Part shown: in pieces, positions 10,770 to 18,813 of the stretch
Layout: the number at the start of each line of letters is the position of its first letter
Position numbering within the stretch: the stretch's first letter is position 1
Source: Cerioporus squamosus
Taxonomy: Eukaryota; Basidiomycota; Agaricomycetes; Polyporales; Polyporaceae
Direction of reading: 5' to 3'
Assembly (NCBI GenBank): GCA_022592435.1
Contig: JABYQS010000543.1
Span: forward strand, 1-18,813
DNA: 18,813 bases
The notes under the pieces: generated by a model
What the model saw: the letters and a program-made list of their open reading frames with translations, nothing else
Databases searched by the model: none
Told to the model about the DNA's origin: nothing
Program-made: the position numbers and the translations under genes

Positions 10770-11140
10770 TTACTTGTCAACCTCAGCCCTGAGGGCCTGA
10801 ACGGCCTCCGCCGTGGTCGGCGGACCAGGGAAGTAGGCCTGTATGAGTGGTGGCGGAACAAGCCGCTTGTCCTTGGAGTTGAAGAGGCCGACCCAGTATA
10901 GCCTCGGTGCGGCAGAATCCTGGCGACAGCCGGGTTTGAGCCCACCGAGCTGGGAGGTATTGCCATCGTGCACGGAAGCCCAGTTCGCGCTCCAATCAAA
11001 CTGCAGATTCTTTGTCGCGAGGATATCGAGAGCCGCCCTGCATCTCTTCTTGTCGGCGTTCTAAGATAGTCAGATGGAATGTTGTGAGCAGTGTAAACAA
11101 TACTGAGGGTAATGATACAACGCACACTGAGGGGGGGCAT
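10770..11140 (-). CDS. uncharacterised 101-residue protein
   Basis: Two exons, 11140-11126 (five codons, MPPLS) and 11060-10770, are joined by a 65-nt intron (gtgcgt...ctgac...ttag) and give 101 residues. I do not recognise the family. The protein starts with a basic stretch (NADKKRCRAALDILA), has an aromatic part (FDWSANWASV), and ends with YWVGLFNSKDKRLVPPPL and YFPGPPTTAEAVQALRAEV. No signal peptide or membrane segment is seen, so it is probably soluble. Support for a real gene is the clean splice pair with a branch site, the balanced amino-acid composition and the well-placed start. A longer overlapping minus-strand frame (10670-11197) reads across the intron and has a poor composition. 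Confidence 0.6.
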
Positions 11141-11569
11141 GGTGGAAACTGAACGGTGCGGTGCGATGATAACTTCAGAGACTGCGTGGCATGGCATGGC
11201 TGGGCCAGGATCTTATAAGTCCTGGTTCACCCGCCTCACGGCGAATACCTTCCAGACGGTGTCCGGGGTATGGGGTTGCAGAGCATAAAGACAGAATGGC
11301 CGATATCTTGTTAGACACAAGTCATGGAAGACGGCCACATATACAGATGGTCTGGGTGCACAGATACACGATAATCCGTCGAGAATCTGCGAATTAAAAC
11401 TCAAATATCGTCATGGGTTTGTCCTAGTCGTCAGCTGCTACGGCGGAGCTCGCCATCCCCCGAGTCTTTGGTAGCGCAGCATCCTGAAGAGGTACGGAGT
11501 AAGTTCAGTCAGTCACAAATAAGTTCAAAGGGAAGGAGGGAAGTGCGCATACAGCTTCCGGTAGTATGA
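11141..11569. other. intergenic stretch between the kinase-like and the small gene
   Basis: It holds the upstream region of the small gene and the 3' flank of the kinase-like gene. On the minus strand a good intron pair (gtatgcgc at about 11552 to ttcag at about 11481, with a ctgac branch site) sits just after the kinase-like gene's TGA. The following 19 codons are open and end in TAG at about 11424. This is either a 3' UTR intron or an alternative C-terminal exon. Confidence 0.4.
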
Positions 11570-12409
11570 TCACGCCGCAGTGACTACGTCGGGCGGAAAG
11601 TCAACGCCTTTCTCTTTCAAGAGACGGCGAAGACGCTGGCTGTCAGCAGCGAACTGGACGTTGAACCGCCACGTATCCTCGTCCTCGTCGTCCGCCCTGA
11701 TACCAGCGCACCCAAAGTCGATGACAACGGCACGGACTGGGCGTGTCTTAGGGGTGAAGAGGATGTTGTTCTGGTTGATGTCGCCGTGGAAGACTCCATG
11801 CGCGGAGAAGCTGTCGACTGCACGGAGGAGCGCGACACACATTTTGACGTCGAGCACATCGCCAGGAACATCGCGTAGGCTGATTGCATCGGGGATATAC
11901 TCGAGGACAATGGCCGATGGTTGAATTGCACGTTCGTCGGGGGGTAAGAGAACCCCAGTGAGGAGTAAGCGTGGGATCGCGGAGCCTTGGTGGACGCGAA
12001 GGTGCTCGTATGCGCTGCGCTCGGAGGCGTAGCACTCCGCAGACAGGCGGCGAAAGCGCTCCTCCCATAGCGCAGCGCGCTCTGCCTGTCCGTCAGGCCC
12101 GTCCGGTTCGTCCTCCCAAAGCTTGTCTTCGTCGAATGCGCCAGGAGGTAGAGTAGCGGCCGCCTGCTCCCCCGCGAGAGACCATGGGCGTGATGGCTGT
12201 GACTCCACAACGCTGACCCTTTCGTCAAGGAAACGCGGGTCGTATATTTTAATGACGACTGGTTTCGGTCCCAAGTCTGTCGACTTGGCAAGGAGGACGA
12301 CGCTTTTCGTGAAGGGAGTGAACGGTCTGTCGATGCTGAAAGTGAGAGTGCGCCCGCTTGTACTGAGGGAGATGTTCTGTCCGGCGGAAAACATAGACGG
12401 GACCTCCAT
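11570..12409 (-). CDS. protein-kinase-like fold protein
   Basis: A single exon of 279 residues. Kinase-fold motifs appear in order: VVIKIYDP with the likely ATP-binding K54; a helix around residues 125-137 (CYASERSAYEHL) that may supply the paired Glu; IVLEYIPDA as the hinge; HGVFHGDINQNNIL with catalytic-loop D210 and N215; and VVIDFGCA with metal-binding D231. The Gly-rich loop is not evident, the HRD motif is HGD, and the C-lobe ends soon after DFG, so it is much shorter than a standard Ser/Thr kinase. Such short kinase-like proteins are numerous in Agaricomycetes. It could phosphorylate a protein or a small molecule, or be a weak or inactive kinase. The start ATG lies in a good context (ccaccATGG). 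Confidence 0.8.
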   Translation of the reverse strand: MEVPSMFSAGQNISLSTSGRTLTFSIDRPFTPFTKSVVLLAKSTDLGPKPVVIKIYDPRFLDERVSVVESQPSRPWSLAGEQAAATLPPGAFDEDKLWEDEPDGPDGQAERAALWEERFRRLSAECYASERSAYEHLRVHQGSAIPRLLLTGVLLPPDERAIQPSAIVLEYIPDAISLRDVPGDVLDVKMCVALLRAVDSFSAHGVFHGDINQNNILFTPKTRPVRAVVIDFGCAGIRADDEDEDTWRFNVQFAADSQRLRRLLKEKGVDFPPDVVTAA

Positions 12410-12602
12410 GGTGGATAGGAAGCCGCGGGATTAGGTTTACATCGCGACAGAGACCTTGAGAGGGAAGCTCAGCCGGAAGAGCGCCCGGCCTCCGTCTGTA
12501 CCAGCAGTGAGTAAGTACTGAGTGCATCGCCACATCACGCCTACTTACACGCAACCCCCCCCCCCCCCCCCCAAATGATTCGCTATATGCAGTTTGCCAG
12601 GT
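12410..12602. other. intergenic stretch with poly-C run
   Basis: This short gap separates the start of the kinase-like gene from the stop of the glucosyltransferase gene, both on the minus strand. It should hold the kinase-like gene promoter. Apart from the 18-C run I see no clear element. Confidence 0.5.
12555..12572. repeat. 18-base C homopolymer
   Basis: An uninterrupted run of 18 C lies 30 bases outside the stop codon of the glucosyltransferase gene (poly-G on its coding strand). Such runs are hard to sequence, and the quality of reading frames changes on either side of it. Confidence 0.95.
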
Positions 12603-14079
12603 TTATTCCCGCACCTCCAGAGGCTCATAATAGTCTGTACTCTTTCTACCGTGTCTCCGTAACCACCCAAGAACACCCCGTCCATCGTGGCTGGCTTTCC
12701 GTACCTCGCCATTCTGCATAACTTCGTACCGTGTCCCCCTCCAAACCACTTCGTTCCCGACAATCGCAACGAACCAGATAGGTAGTGCAAGGAGTTCCCG
12801 AACAGTCCATGATGCAATGAACTGCAACCGGGCACCGGAAGGGACAGGATAGCCTGCCAAGGAGGCGTACACGTCGAAATCCACGAACAGCCACGCGAGG
12901 ATGTGGAGAGGAAAGAAGAGCCATGAAGGGATGCCCAGCAAGTACTTCAGACCGATCGACGCGAGACAACCCGCGACGATGGACTCGGTGAATGGTTCGG
13001 CCATGGTAGCAGCGAAGACCATGCGTTCTCCGCACTCGGATCCATCGTATGCGGCGGGCGATGTAGTCCATGAGGGTCATGTCTCCCACAGCGTTGTGAG
13101 CGACATCGCATGAGAGGTCGTGCCGAAGGCCTAGCTCGTGCCATAATGCTCCAGCGATCATATTGTCCTCCGCGAGGAACCGACCAAAGCCTCCAGGCCC
13201 CGCTCTCCGGGTTGGTGACCACCGTTCTCGGCATTCGCAATGGGTCGAAGGGAGCCATCGACACGCCCCAGGTCCGACTTGCGGTACAAGCAGGACTTGC
13301 CGACGACGCAAGAGTCTATCGCGACCGTGTTTGATGGCGATGTACATCTTGGCGTGGTTGGTGTTGAGGAACGCTTGCTCGACATACGACCCGAGGGAAG
13401 GTTTGGAGACATAGGCAAAAGGGACATGGTGGACAACACCTATGCGACGCTTCGGAGGATGGGGCGCTGTAGGAGGAGGGCTGAGATGTCGACGGCACGT
13501 GCAGGGTTCCGGAATCACCATGACATTCGAATCCAGAACCCAGAGGATGTCGTTGGCAGCTTGCCGGTAAGCGGTCATAAGATTGTGACTTCGGGTTGAC
13601 ACCAACAGTCCGGCCATTCCCTACAACCAAGGTCAGGGCAAGATGTTACCAGGCAGGCTGGACGTACTGATAGCAATGTGAGCATTCGCGTTTGGGTACT
13701 TGATCATAAGGTCTCGTACAACGGGCAGGGGCCTGATCGTCCTCGTCGTCTACGCAGAACCATAGTTTCGAAGTTCGGGTAATCTTGCTTGAAGGTGGAT
13801 TCCAGGTTTTCGTAAAGATTCGTATCAAGTCCTTTTAGAGGTCGTATAATAGACACCCCCCGGTACGGATGATGCGGGGGCGATGCAAGGGGAGAGCGTG
13901 GCAGCAGTCTGTACCGCTTGCGACTGAAACAGATGAACATCTCGCTACCCAGCAATTGAAGAGCCACTCACGCAGAGACACAGCCGATTGACCCACAGTC
14001 CATATAACGACATACCACACCACGCTTGCGGATGCCAAGGTAAGCTTCAGGACGTCCCCGGATCTGACGGGAGGCCATG
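12603..14079 (-). CDS. GCS1: ceramide glucosyltransferase (GT21), frameshifted
   Basis: The family transfers glucose from UDP-glucose to ceramide to make glucosylceramide in ER/Golgi membranes. Pieces in order: an N-terminal membrane helix (SVVWYVVIWTVGQSAV), GVSIIRPLKGLDTNLYENLE, the D1 motif CVDDEDDQ (13756-13733), the D2 motif LDSN (13536-13525), VVHHVPFAYV, AFLNTNHAKMYIAI, the D3 motif EDN (13170-13162), the RxxRW motif RRIRW (13056-13042) and C-terminal membrane helices. Introns are seen at about 13971-13924 and 13667-13621. The frame breaks at least nine times by apparent one- or two-base indels, near 13763, 13729, 13588, 13510, 13502, 13479, 13330, 13187 and 13026, many in homopolymers. 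No in-frame ATG joins the first helix; 14079 is the nearest plausible start. All motifs survive, so sequence error or very recent inactivation is likelier than an old pseudogene. Confidence 0.85.
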
Positions 14080-14405
14080 GTCAGGGTAGCAGACACCGTG
14101 GGTCTTCCGGCTCTGAGAGCCGTGCGCCGCCCTTGCTGGGAGGTTTGGGGAAGAGCGCGCTCGCAGACAGTGCGATGGTCGAGGACAAGTGTGCGCAGAA
14201 GCCCGAGCCAGGCCCGTGCGGAGTCGGAAGGCTGCCGCCGGACGAGGCATTTGATCGGATGTGTCACAGCGTGATGAGACGCGTCGACGTGACGCGCCGT
14301 TCAACGCGACCACACGCGACCCCGACTTGGTCTCTGACGCGTTCTTGCCTCTTCAATTCGCCGCACTTTTCTCCCAGCACACTCCCAACACCACAAACCT
14401 TGGCC
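14080..14405. promoter_or_regulatory. divergent promoter region, glucosyltransferase / F-box gene
   Basis: The two flanking genes start here and point away from each other, so both promoters must lie in these 326 bases. A palindrome GACGCGTC at 14278-14285 contains ACGCGT, the MluI cell-cycle-box sequence known from yeast. No TATA box is clear. Several frames are open because the region is GC-rich; none resembles a protein. Confidence 0.45.
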
Positions 14406-16256
14406 ATGTCAGGCTGGAAAGATCCTTTGAGAGAGGAGTCTCCTCCTTCCGTGCTGGGAACTTCGGGGACGCTGTCGCTCGTTTCTCAGAGGTAAGCTGC
14501 TCGCGCTTCAGCATCACGCAACCACTTCATATCCGCAAAACAGGCTCTCGAACTTGGTGGAGATGCGTGCAAGATATGTGATGCAAGAGCCGCGGTCTAC
14601 CAGAAGCTCGGCAAGCTCAAGGAAGCCTTGCGCGACTCTAAGACCGTTATTGACTCGCAACCCACTCGCTGGCAGGTCAGTCTACCGTACTTGCCGAGAC
14701 TCGTTTGGTTCATGTTGTTGCAGGGATACGCTCGCTCTGCCCGCCTCTTTCTTCAAATCAAGAAGTACGACGCCGCTTCGCGGATGGTGGAGCTTGCTCT
14801 TGCACGCATACCTCCCGAGCAAAGTGGGCGTAGGGACGAAATGGTAACTCTACAAGCAGAGATCCGCACTGCTCGCGACATAGCATCTGAGGAAGCCAAC
14901 CGAATCGTCTCTCTACGAGCATACCACTTCGGCAAGCTACCTGTGGAGATCGCTCACACCATTTTCTCCATGGTCCTAGCTGAGGACCACGCCTACGTGT
15001 TATCTTGCGCGTGTCTGCAAGAACTGGCGAGCATCGATTCTGGGGACGCCGGCCTATTGGAGTACGCTTGTTCTCTCCAACAACAGTCCTAAGCGCAAGA
15101 TCAAGACTTGGAAGGAACGGTCCAAGAATCGGATTCGAGAACTCGCAATCCTCCAGCACTACCCCCACGACTCCCCCGCCCATAATGAAGAACTCCGCAC
15201 TCTTCCCATCAAGCACCTTCGTGTACTGCGGTTAGAAGACTTCCCTCCAACGACTGCTCTACGAGAGTTGCCCCGCAGCCTTGGCCACATGGTCCTCGAT
15301 TCACTCGGCGGATGGCCAGAGCTCGACCGCTATCACTCCGCGGAGAGATCGATTGGGACGCGAGCGTACCAACATTCCGCTGTCGAGATCTGACCGTCGG
15401 TCAGTATAGCAGACCAGACTGGGCTGAGCTCAGCAATCGCCTGAAGGACCTCCGCTCATGCACGCTAGATGCCTGTCTCGGGGACCAGGACTGGCCACAT
15501 CTCCTGTGGCTTCTGCATTCCAATCCTGCCCTCGAACAATTATCGGTGGCGATTTTCTACCCCGCCTCCTACGATATCCCCGATGACAGGGAGATTCCTC
15601 CAACAATCACTCTTCCCCGCCTGTCCGAGTTGCGTTTGACGTCTACCATCCCAGAACGCTTGTTTCCCCTGCTCTCCCTACCGTCCCTGAAGAGCATCTA
15701 CTTCGTGTTATGTCGAGTGACCCTGAACAGCGCGCTCCGACATATCGCAAACGGGGTAGCGTCTACTCTGACCACGCTGTCCATACAGAGCGCCAGTTTC
15801 CATCCGGAGACTCTCCTTAGCGTCCTCGCAACCACAAACGCGCTAGAAACACTTCATATCATCGCCGTCGGGATGCACGCCGCCAACGCTGTTCTCGAGG
15901 GGCTCTCACGTCCGCCTGTTACCCTCCGCAACGGAGACGCCTCAGGCGACACGCCGCCCATGCGAGTGTACTGCCCTGCGCTTCGCCACCTCAACTGCTC
16001 GCATAACCAGGACGTGAAAGGCGGGCCACTGGTGCGCCTGGTCAAGTTGCGCCTAACAGAAGCGGAGAGGTCCGCAGCTGCAAGCAGCGAAGGAGACGGT
16101 TCGAGTGGTCCTGTCCAGCCCGTCCAGCGGTTGGAGACACTAGAGATCGATGGGTGCCCCCTGGTGGACCCAGCAGTCCTGCCGTGGTTGAGGGAGAAGG
16201 TTCCTGTGGTGAGCTGTGTATACATGTCGAAGAAAGCTGCAGGTTGGAAGCGGTGA
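14406..16256 (+). CDS. TPR + F-box protein with LRR-like C-terminus, frameshifted
   Basis: Exons are 14406-14491, 14544-14675 and 14724-16256, about 583 residues. The N-terminal third is a TPR-type helical repeat region (FERGVSSFRAGNFGDAVARF, ARAAVYQKLGKLKEALRDS, GYARSARLFLQIKKYDAASR). An F-box follows (FGKLPVEIAHTIFSMVL, then VCKNWRASILGTPAYW). The remainder has leucine-rich spacing (LPRLSELRLTSTIPERLFPL, LRHLNCSHNQ, RLETLEIDGC) and may form LRR repeats. F-box proteins link a substrate to the SCF ubiquitin ligase through Skp1; the substrate here is unknown. The architecture is common in Agaricomycetes. Apparent one-base frameshifts lie near 14427, 15005 and 15331. The second intron (14676-14723, 48 nt) is stop-free. 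The stop is 108 bases from the facing TatD stop. Confidence 0.78.
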
Positions 16257-16363
16257 GCGAGCTCGATCGCTCGGGCCTCGGAGCCTTCGCGTGCGCGGTG
16301 GTGGATCTAGCGGTCTCGCGATTATACATGTACGAGGGATATCCTGCCTAGTGTTGCTAGGTG

Positions 16364-17846
16364 TCATGCTATCTGAGTAGGGTTCTGCTGCAGTTCCGTG
16401 AGTCCGAATAGCTCGACAGTGTTCTTCCATGCCTTCTCTGTGACCTTCTCGAAAGGGATGCCCTCGTTCAGTCGGTGGATGACCCATGCGACACCCCCTA
16501 TAGCATTGGGCTCGTTGCGGCCCTTGACAGGTCTGCCATACACGAATGACTCGGGCTTTGTGGCTGGTGGGGAAAAGAGGGTATTGAGGGTGGGTGGGAG
16601 CGAGGTAAGGTGAGGCTTGGACGCCTGTATGGGAGTCATCGAACACCAGGGGGCATCTAATCACCGCATGAGCTTGGTTGCTCCGAGCAGCGATTGAGGG
16701 TTTGGCTTACCGGTCTCGAACATGATCCACTCTGGACGAATGGCTTTGGCAGTGGTGAGATTTTCAGGCGTCTTCAGGGAGCAGCCGTTCACCCTGCGGA
16801 TGTCTCACTAGTCAGCAATCTCAACGTTGCCCTGAACAAGTAGATACTTCACCCTATGTGGAAGCCCATGTCCATCTATCCAAGGTGCGAGAGTCAGTTG
16901 ATAATGCTACCAAGATCATCGAACCCCGACATACGAGCTCGATCGCTTCTTCGGGCGTGCCGGTGAAGCTATGGACGACTCCGCCTTTGGCACCGACAGC
17001 TTTGCCGCCATCCTTGTCGAAGCCTTCTTCGCGCAAGATTTGGACGAAGTCCTTATGTGCAGCACGCGAGTGCAAGAACAACGGCAAGTGATACTTCTTT
17101 GCTAATGCTAGTTGCGAACCTGGAAGCAAGACATCGGTAAGGCAAGCCTCAAGAGATCACGGGTGTGCGTACGGAAATGCCGCCGCGTACCTCTGCCGGG
17201 GCGAAGTGTGTGCGATCATAGTCTGATTCGGAAAGGTTCAACGTCAGCAATGGAGGCGAGAGTTGACCATTGTTCCGTACCGAGGCCGCATTCGCCAACA
17301 GCGACGACTCTGCCCTTCCCGGTTAGATGGGCGGCGATCAGCTTGTCGAGCTCTTCCAGGTACCGTTCCGGTCCTGAGGGGAACTGATCGAACTGCGACG
17401 ACCGTGTCGGATGGCATCCCACAGTCGCGTAGAATCCGAGCTGACGTGCGAGCTCCAGGGCCTCCTTGGACTCGTGGAGACTGCCTCCGGTGATGATACA
17501 TGCTCTTCACACCCGCTGCCCGTGAGCGTTCGAGCATGGCTTCTAGGTCATCTGTGTGTAGACTCGTCAACGAATTTGCCTTGTGTTATACAAGTGACAT
17601 ACCGTCGTGCTTCCGCTTGCCATGGTACAGTCCCCGGAAAACAGGGTCGGTCAAGTTGACTGCGCGCTCGATCAGTCATCAGGCAATCCCCGAGCGCGAG
17701 CAACGCGCCCCTCACCGGCAATATCTGCACATCTTCAGTATGGTAGGGATGTTGGAGGTTGTTATGTATGTACGCACCTATGAACCTGTATTTGCTGGGA
17801 TCATGGGTTGTTCTTGTGGTTTAGCTGCGACCACAGTAACTGGCAT
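16364..17846 (-). CDS. TatD-family metal-dependent deoxyribonuclease, frameshifted
   Basis: Nine exons: 17846-17778, 17724-17716 (9 nt), 17659-17603, 17551-17281, 17222-17173, 17119-16935, 16875-16853 (23 nt), 16793-16711 and 16656-16364. Family motifs appear in order: [39 protein letters not shown] (metal-binding Glu), LFLHSRAAH (His), [12 protein letters not shown] (His), NGCSLKT, ETDAPWCS (Asp), [10 protein letters not shown]. As in TATDN1 and yeast YBL055C, the N-terminal HxH of bacterial TatD is replaced by an Asp/Asn motif. Family members have 3'-5' DNase activity, linked in yeast to apoptotic DNA breakdown. Exons 6-9 are in perfect frame; one-base frameshifts are inferred near 17791 (before FIDI), 17500 (after AGVKSM) and 17186 (after FAPAEV). 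The 9-nt exon is required to restore FIDIAVNL. The start at 17846 depends on the first frameshift and is less sure. Confidence 0.86.
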
Positions 17847-18414
17847 TTTGTAGATCGAGTGGCTGGTTGTAGTGCTTTTGGGCCTAACGAATGACTGTGC
17901 TCGATGTGTGGTTCGGAGCAAGGACAAGCGATGGTGCATCTACTAGCATCCAGACCGAGCAGCCTCGGGGATCTTTATGAAGACTCGGAAGAGTGCGAAG
18001 ACGCGGTTGTACGTCATCTTCAACAGCATCTCAGTAGCGCCTGCACGTCTTCCGTAGCTTTACTTAGTACTTACGACGCGACCTGTTCTGCATGCTACCT
18101 TCGTGTCTAGCTGCAATGCATTGCCGTCTCTTGCAAGAAGAGGCTGGCAAGAGGAGAATCCCTGATTTCACATGAACGCGATTCAGGAGTCCGGTCTCTG
18201 TCAAGTGCCGCCCCGCTGGTCACGGTGCGAAGTCTGCCAAGTTCCGATGTTTGCATCTATCCCGGGACGTCTTCTGACTGCCGCCACCGCAGTGGTCGCT
18301 CACCCCGCTTCCCCGCTCTATCTCTCTCCCGCGACGGACGCTCCGCTGTCTCCGAGTCCCTATAAACTCGGATCCTTTGCTTGACGACTCTTCCCAGCTC
18401 TCCTCCTCGTAACC
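17847..18414. promoter_or_regulatory. divergent promoter region, TatD / thiolase
   Basis: The TatD gene starts leftward and the thiolase gene rightward from this 568-base region. I see no gene in it; short open frames (for example 17904-18110) have no protein-like features. A CCTCGG at 17963-17968 matches the core bound by Aspergillus FarA/FarB fatty-acid regulators, which is suggestive next to a beta-oxidation gene but is only six bases. The thiolase end carries a TATA box and is pyrimidine-rich before the ATG. Confidence 0.5.
18352..18371 (+). promoter_or_regulatory. thiolase TATA box inside an inverted repeat
   Basis: TATAAA at 18361-18366 lies 49 bases before the thiolase ATG. It sits between arms CCGAGT (18352-18357) and ACTCGG (18366-18371), which are exact reverse complements with an 8-base spacer and overlap the TATA by one base. 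The outer triplets make CCG-N14-CGG, a form used by Zn2Cys6 fungal regulators; binding is inferred. Confidence 0.6.
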
Positions 18415-18813
18415 ATGTCCGTCGACCGTGTCAAGCAGGTTGTTTCTCACCTCACGCCCGGCGCGACCAAAGGCCGCGAGGCCCTGCTCGCAAGTCCCCG
18501 GACGATGTGGTCATTACCATGGCCATCCGGTCTCCTATGTGCAAGGCGAAGAAAGGAGGGTTGAAGGATACCAAGTGAGTACATGTGCGGTTATGGGTGT
18601 TCTTACCGTTCCTGACCTCGGATGACAGGAGCGACGAGATCCTCTATGAGATGTTCAAGGTGTGTAGTACTGTCTGTTGATACGTGCAGGAACCCTCGAC
18701 GCGAAACGTGTTCACAGCAAGCCATCGCGCGGTCCACCATCGACCCCTCTTGATTGGTGACATCACAGTCGGCACCGTCCTCACTGCTGGAGCCCCCTAC
18801 CAGGCTCGCAATG
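18415..18813 (+). CDS. POT1: peroxisomal 3-ketoacyl-CoA thiolase, 5' part, frameshifted
   Basis: Exons 18415-18574, 18629-18659 and 18718 to the window edge; the gene continues outside. The enzyme performs the last step of fatty-acid beta-oxidation, releasing acetyl-CoA from 3-ketoacyl-CoA. The N-terminus holds a PTS2 peroxisome-targeting signal at residues 5-13 (RVKQVVSHL, pattern R-V-x5-H-L). Thiolase N-domain pieces follow: DDVVITMAIRSPMCKAKKGG, SDEILYEMFKQAIARS, GDITVGTVLTAGAPYQAR. One missing base near 18493-18495 (CTCGCAAGTCC, where AAG TCC is expected) and one near 18750 (TCTTGA, where TCT TTG is expected) break the frame. With the first base restored, exon 1 ends in the phase that exon 2 requires. 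The active-site Cys is beyond the window. Confidence 0.88.

Noticed and set aside
10670..11197. Minus-strand open frame of 175 codons
   Set aside because: Runs through the intron of the 101-residue gene in another frame; the spliced model has the better composition, start and splice signals.
12603..14079. Calling the glucosyltransferase an old pseudogene
   Set aside because: All catalytic motifs, splice sites and membrane segments remain; breaks are one- or two-base indels with no nonsense substitutions apparent, and neighbours show the same fault.
1..18813. Secondary-metabolite cluster, mobile element, CRISPR array, tRNA or rRNA genes
   Set aside because: The genes are unrelated housekeeping types; no synthase, transposase, long terminal repeat, spaced repeat array or tRNA box pair was seen by eye.

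Overview
The window looks like nuclear DNA of a filamentous basidiomycete, probably an Agaricomycete. It is GC-rich. Genes are closely packed on both strands and cut by many short introns (about 47-80 nt) with GT-AG ends and CTRAY-like branch sites. The proteins are eukaryotic and fungal in type: exocyst Sec3, ceramide glucosyltransferase, a peroxisomal thiolase and a TPR/F-box protein. The organism call is an inference from gene structure and protein families.

Layout, left to right. 1-770: no gene I can defend. 771-1801 (+): four-exon REEP/TB2-DP1-HVA22 ER-shaping protein. 2031-5657 (-): seven-exon chromodomain protein with a repeated coiled coil and a C-terminal zinc-finger-like motif. 5909-10185 (-): SEC3, reconstructed as 15 exons giving 1174 residues in perfect frame. 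10770-11140 (-): unrecognised 101-residue protein in two exons. 11570-12409 (-): single-exon protein-kinase-like protein. 12603-14079 (-): ceramide glucosyltransferase. 14406-16256 (+): TPR + F-box protein. 16364-17846 (-): TatD-family nuclease with a 9-nt microexon. 18415 to the right edge (+): 5' end of a 3-ketoacyl-CoA thiolase with a PTS2 peroxisome signal.

The genes do not form one pathway or cluster. They are ordinary housekeeping and signalling genes: membrane shaping and exocytosis (REEP, SEC3), sphingolipid synthesis, fatty-acid beta-oxidation, DNA metabolism, chromatin and ubiquitin targeting. I found no mobile element, CRISPR array, tRNA or rRNA gene, and no undescribed defence or biosynthetic system.

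The strongest anomaly is a change in sequence integrity. Left of about 12.5 kb every multi-exon gene splices into a clean frame. Right of an 18-C run at 12555-12572, all four genes need single-base insertions or deletions, many in homopolymers, to match their families. This looks more like lower-quality assembly than four pseudogenes. The most interesting biology is the chromodomain gene: three related coiled-coil modules with phase-0 exon boundaries, a likely GC-AG intron, and a zinc-finger motif split by an intron.
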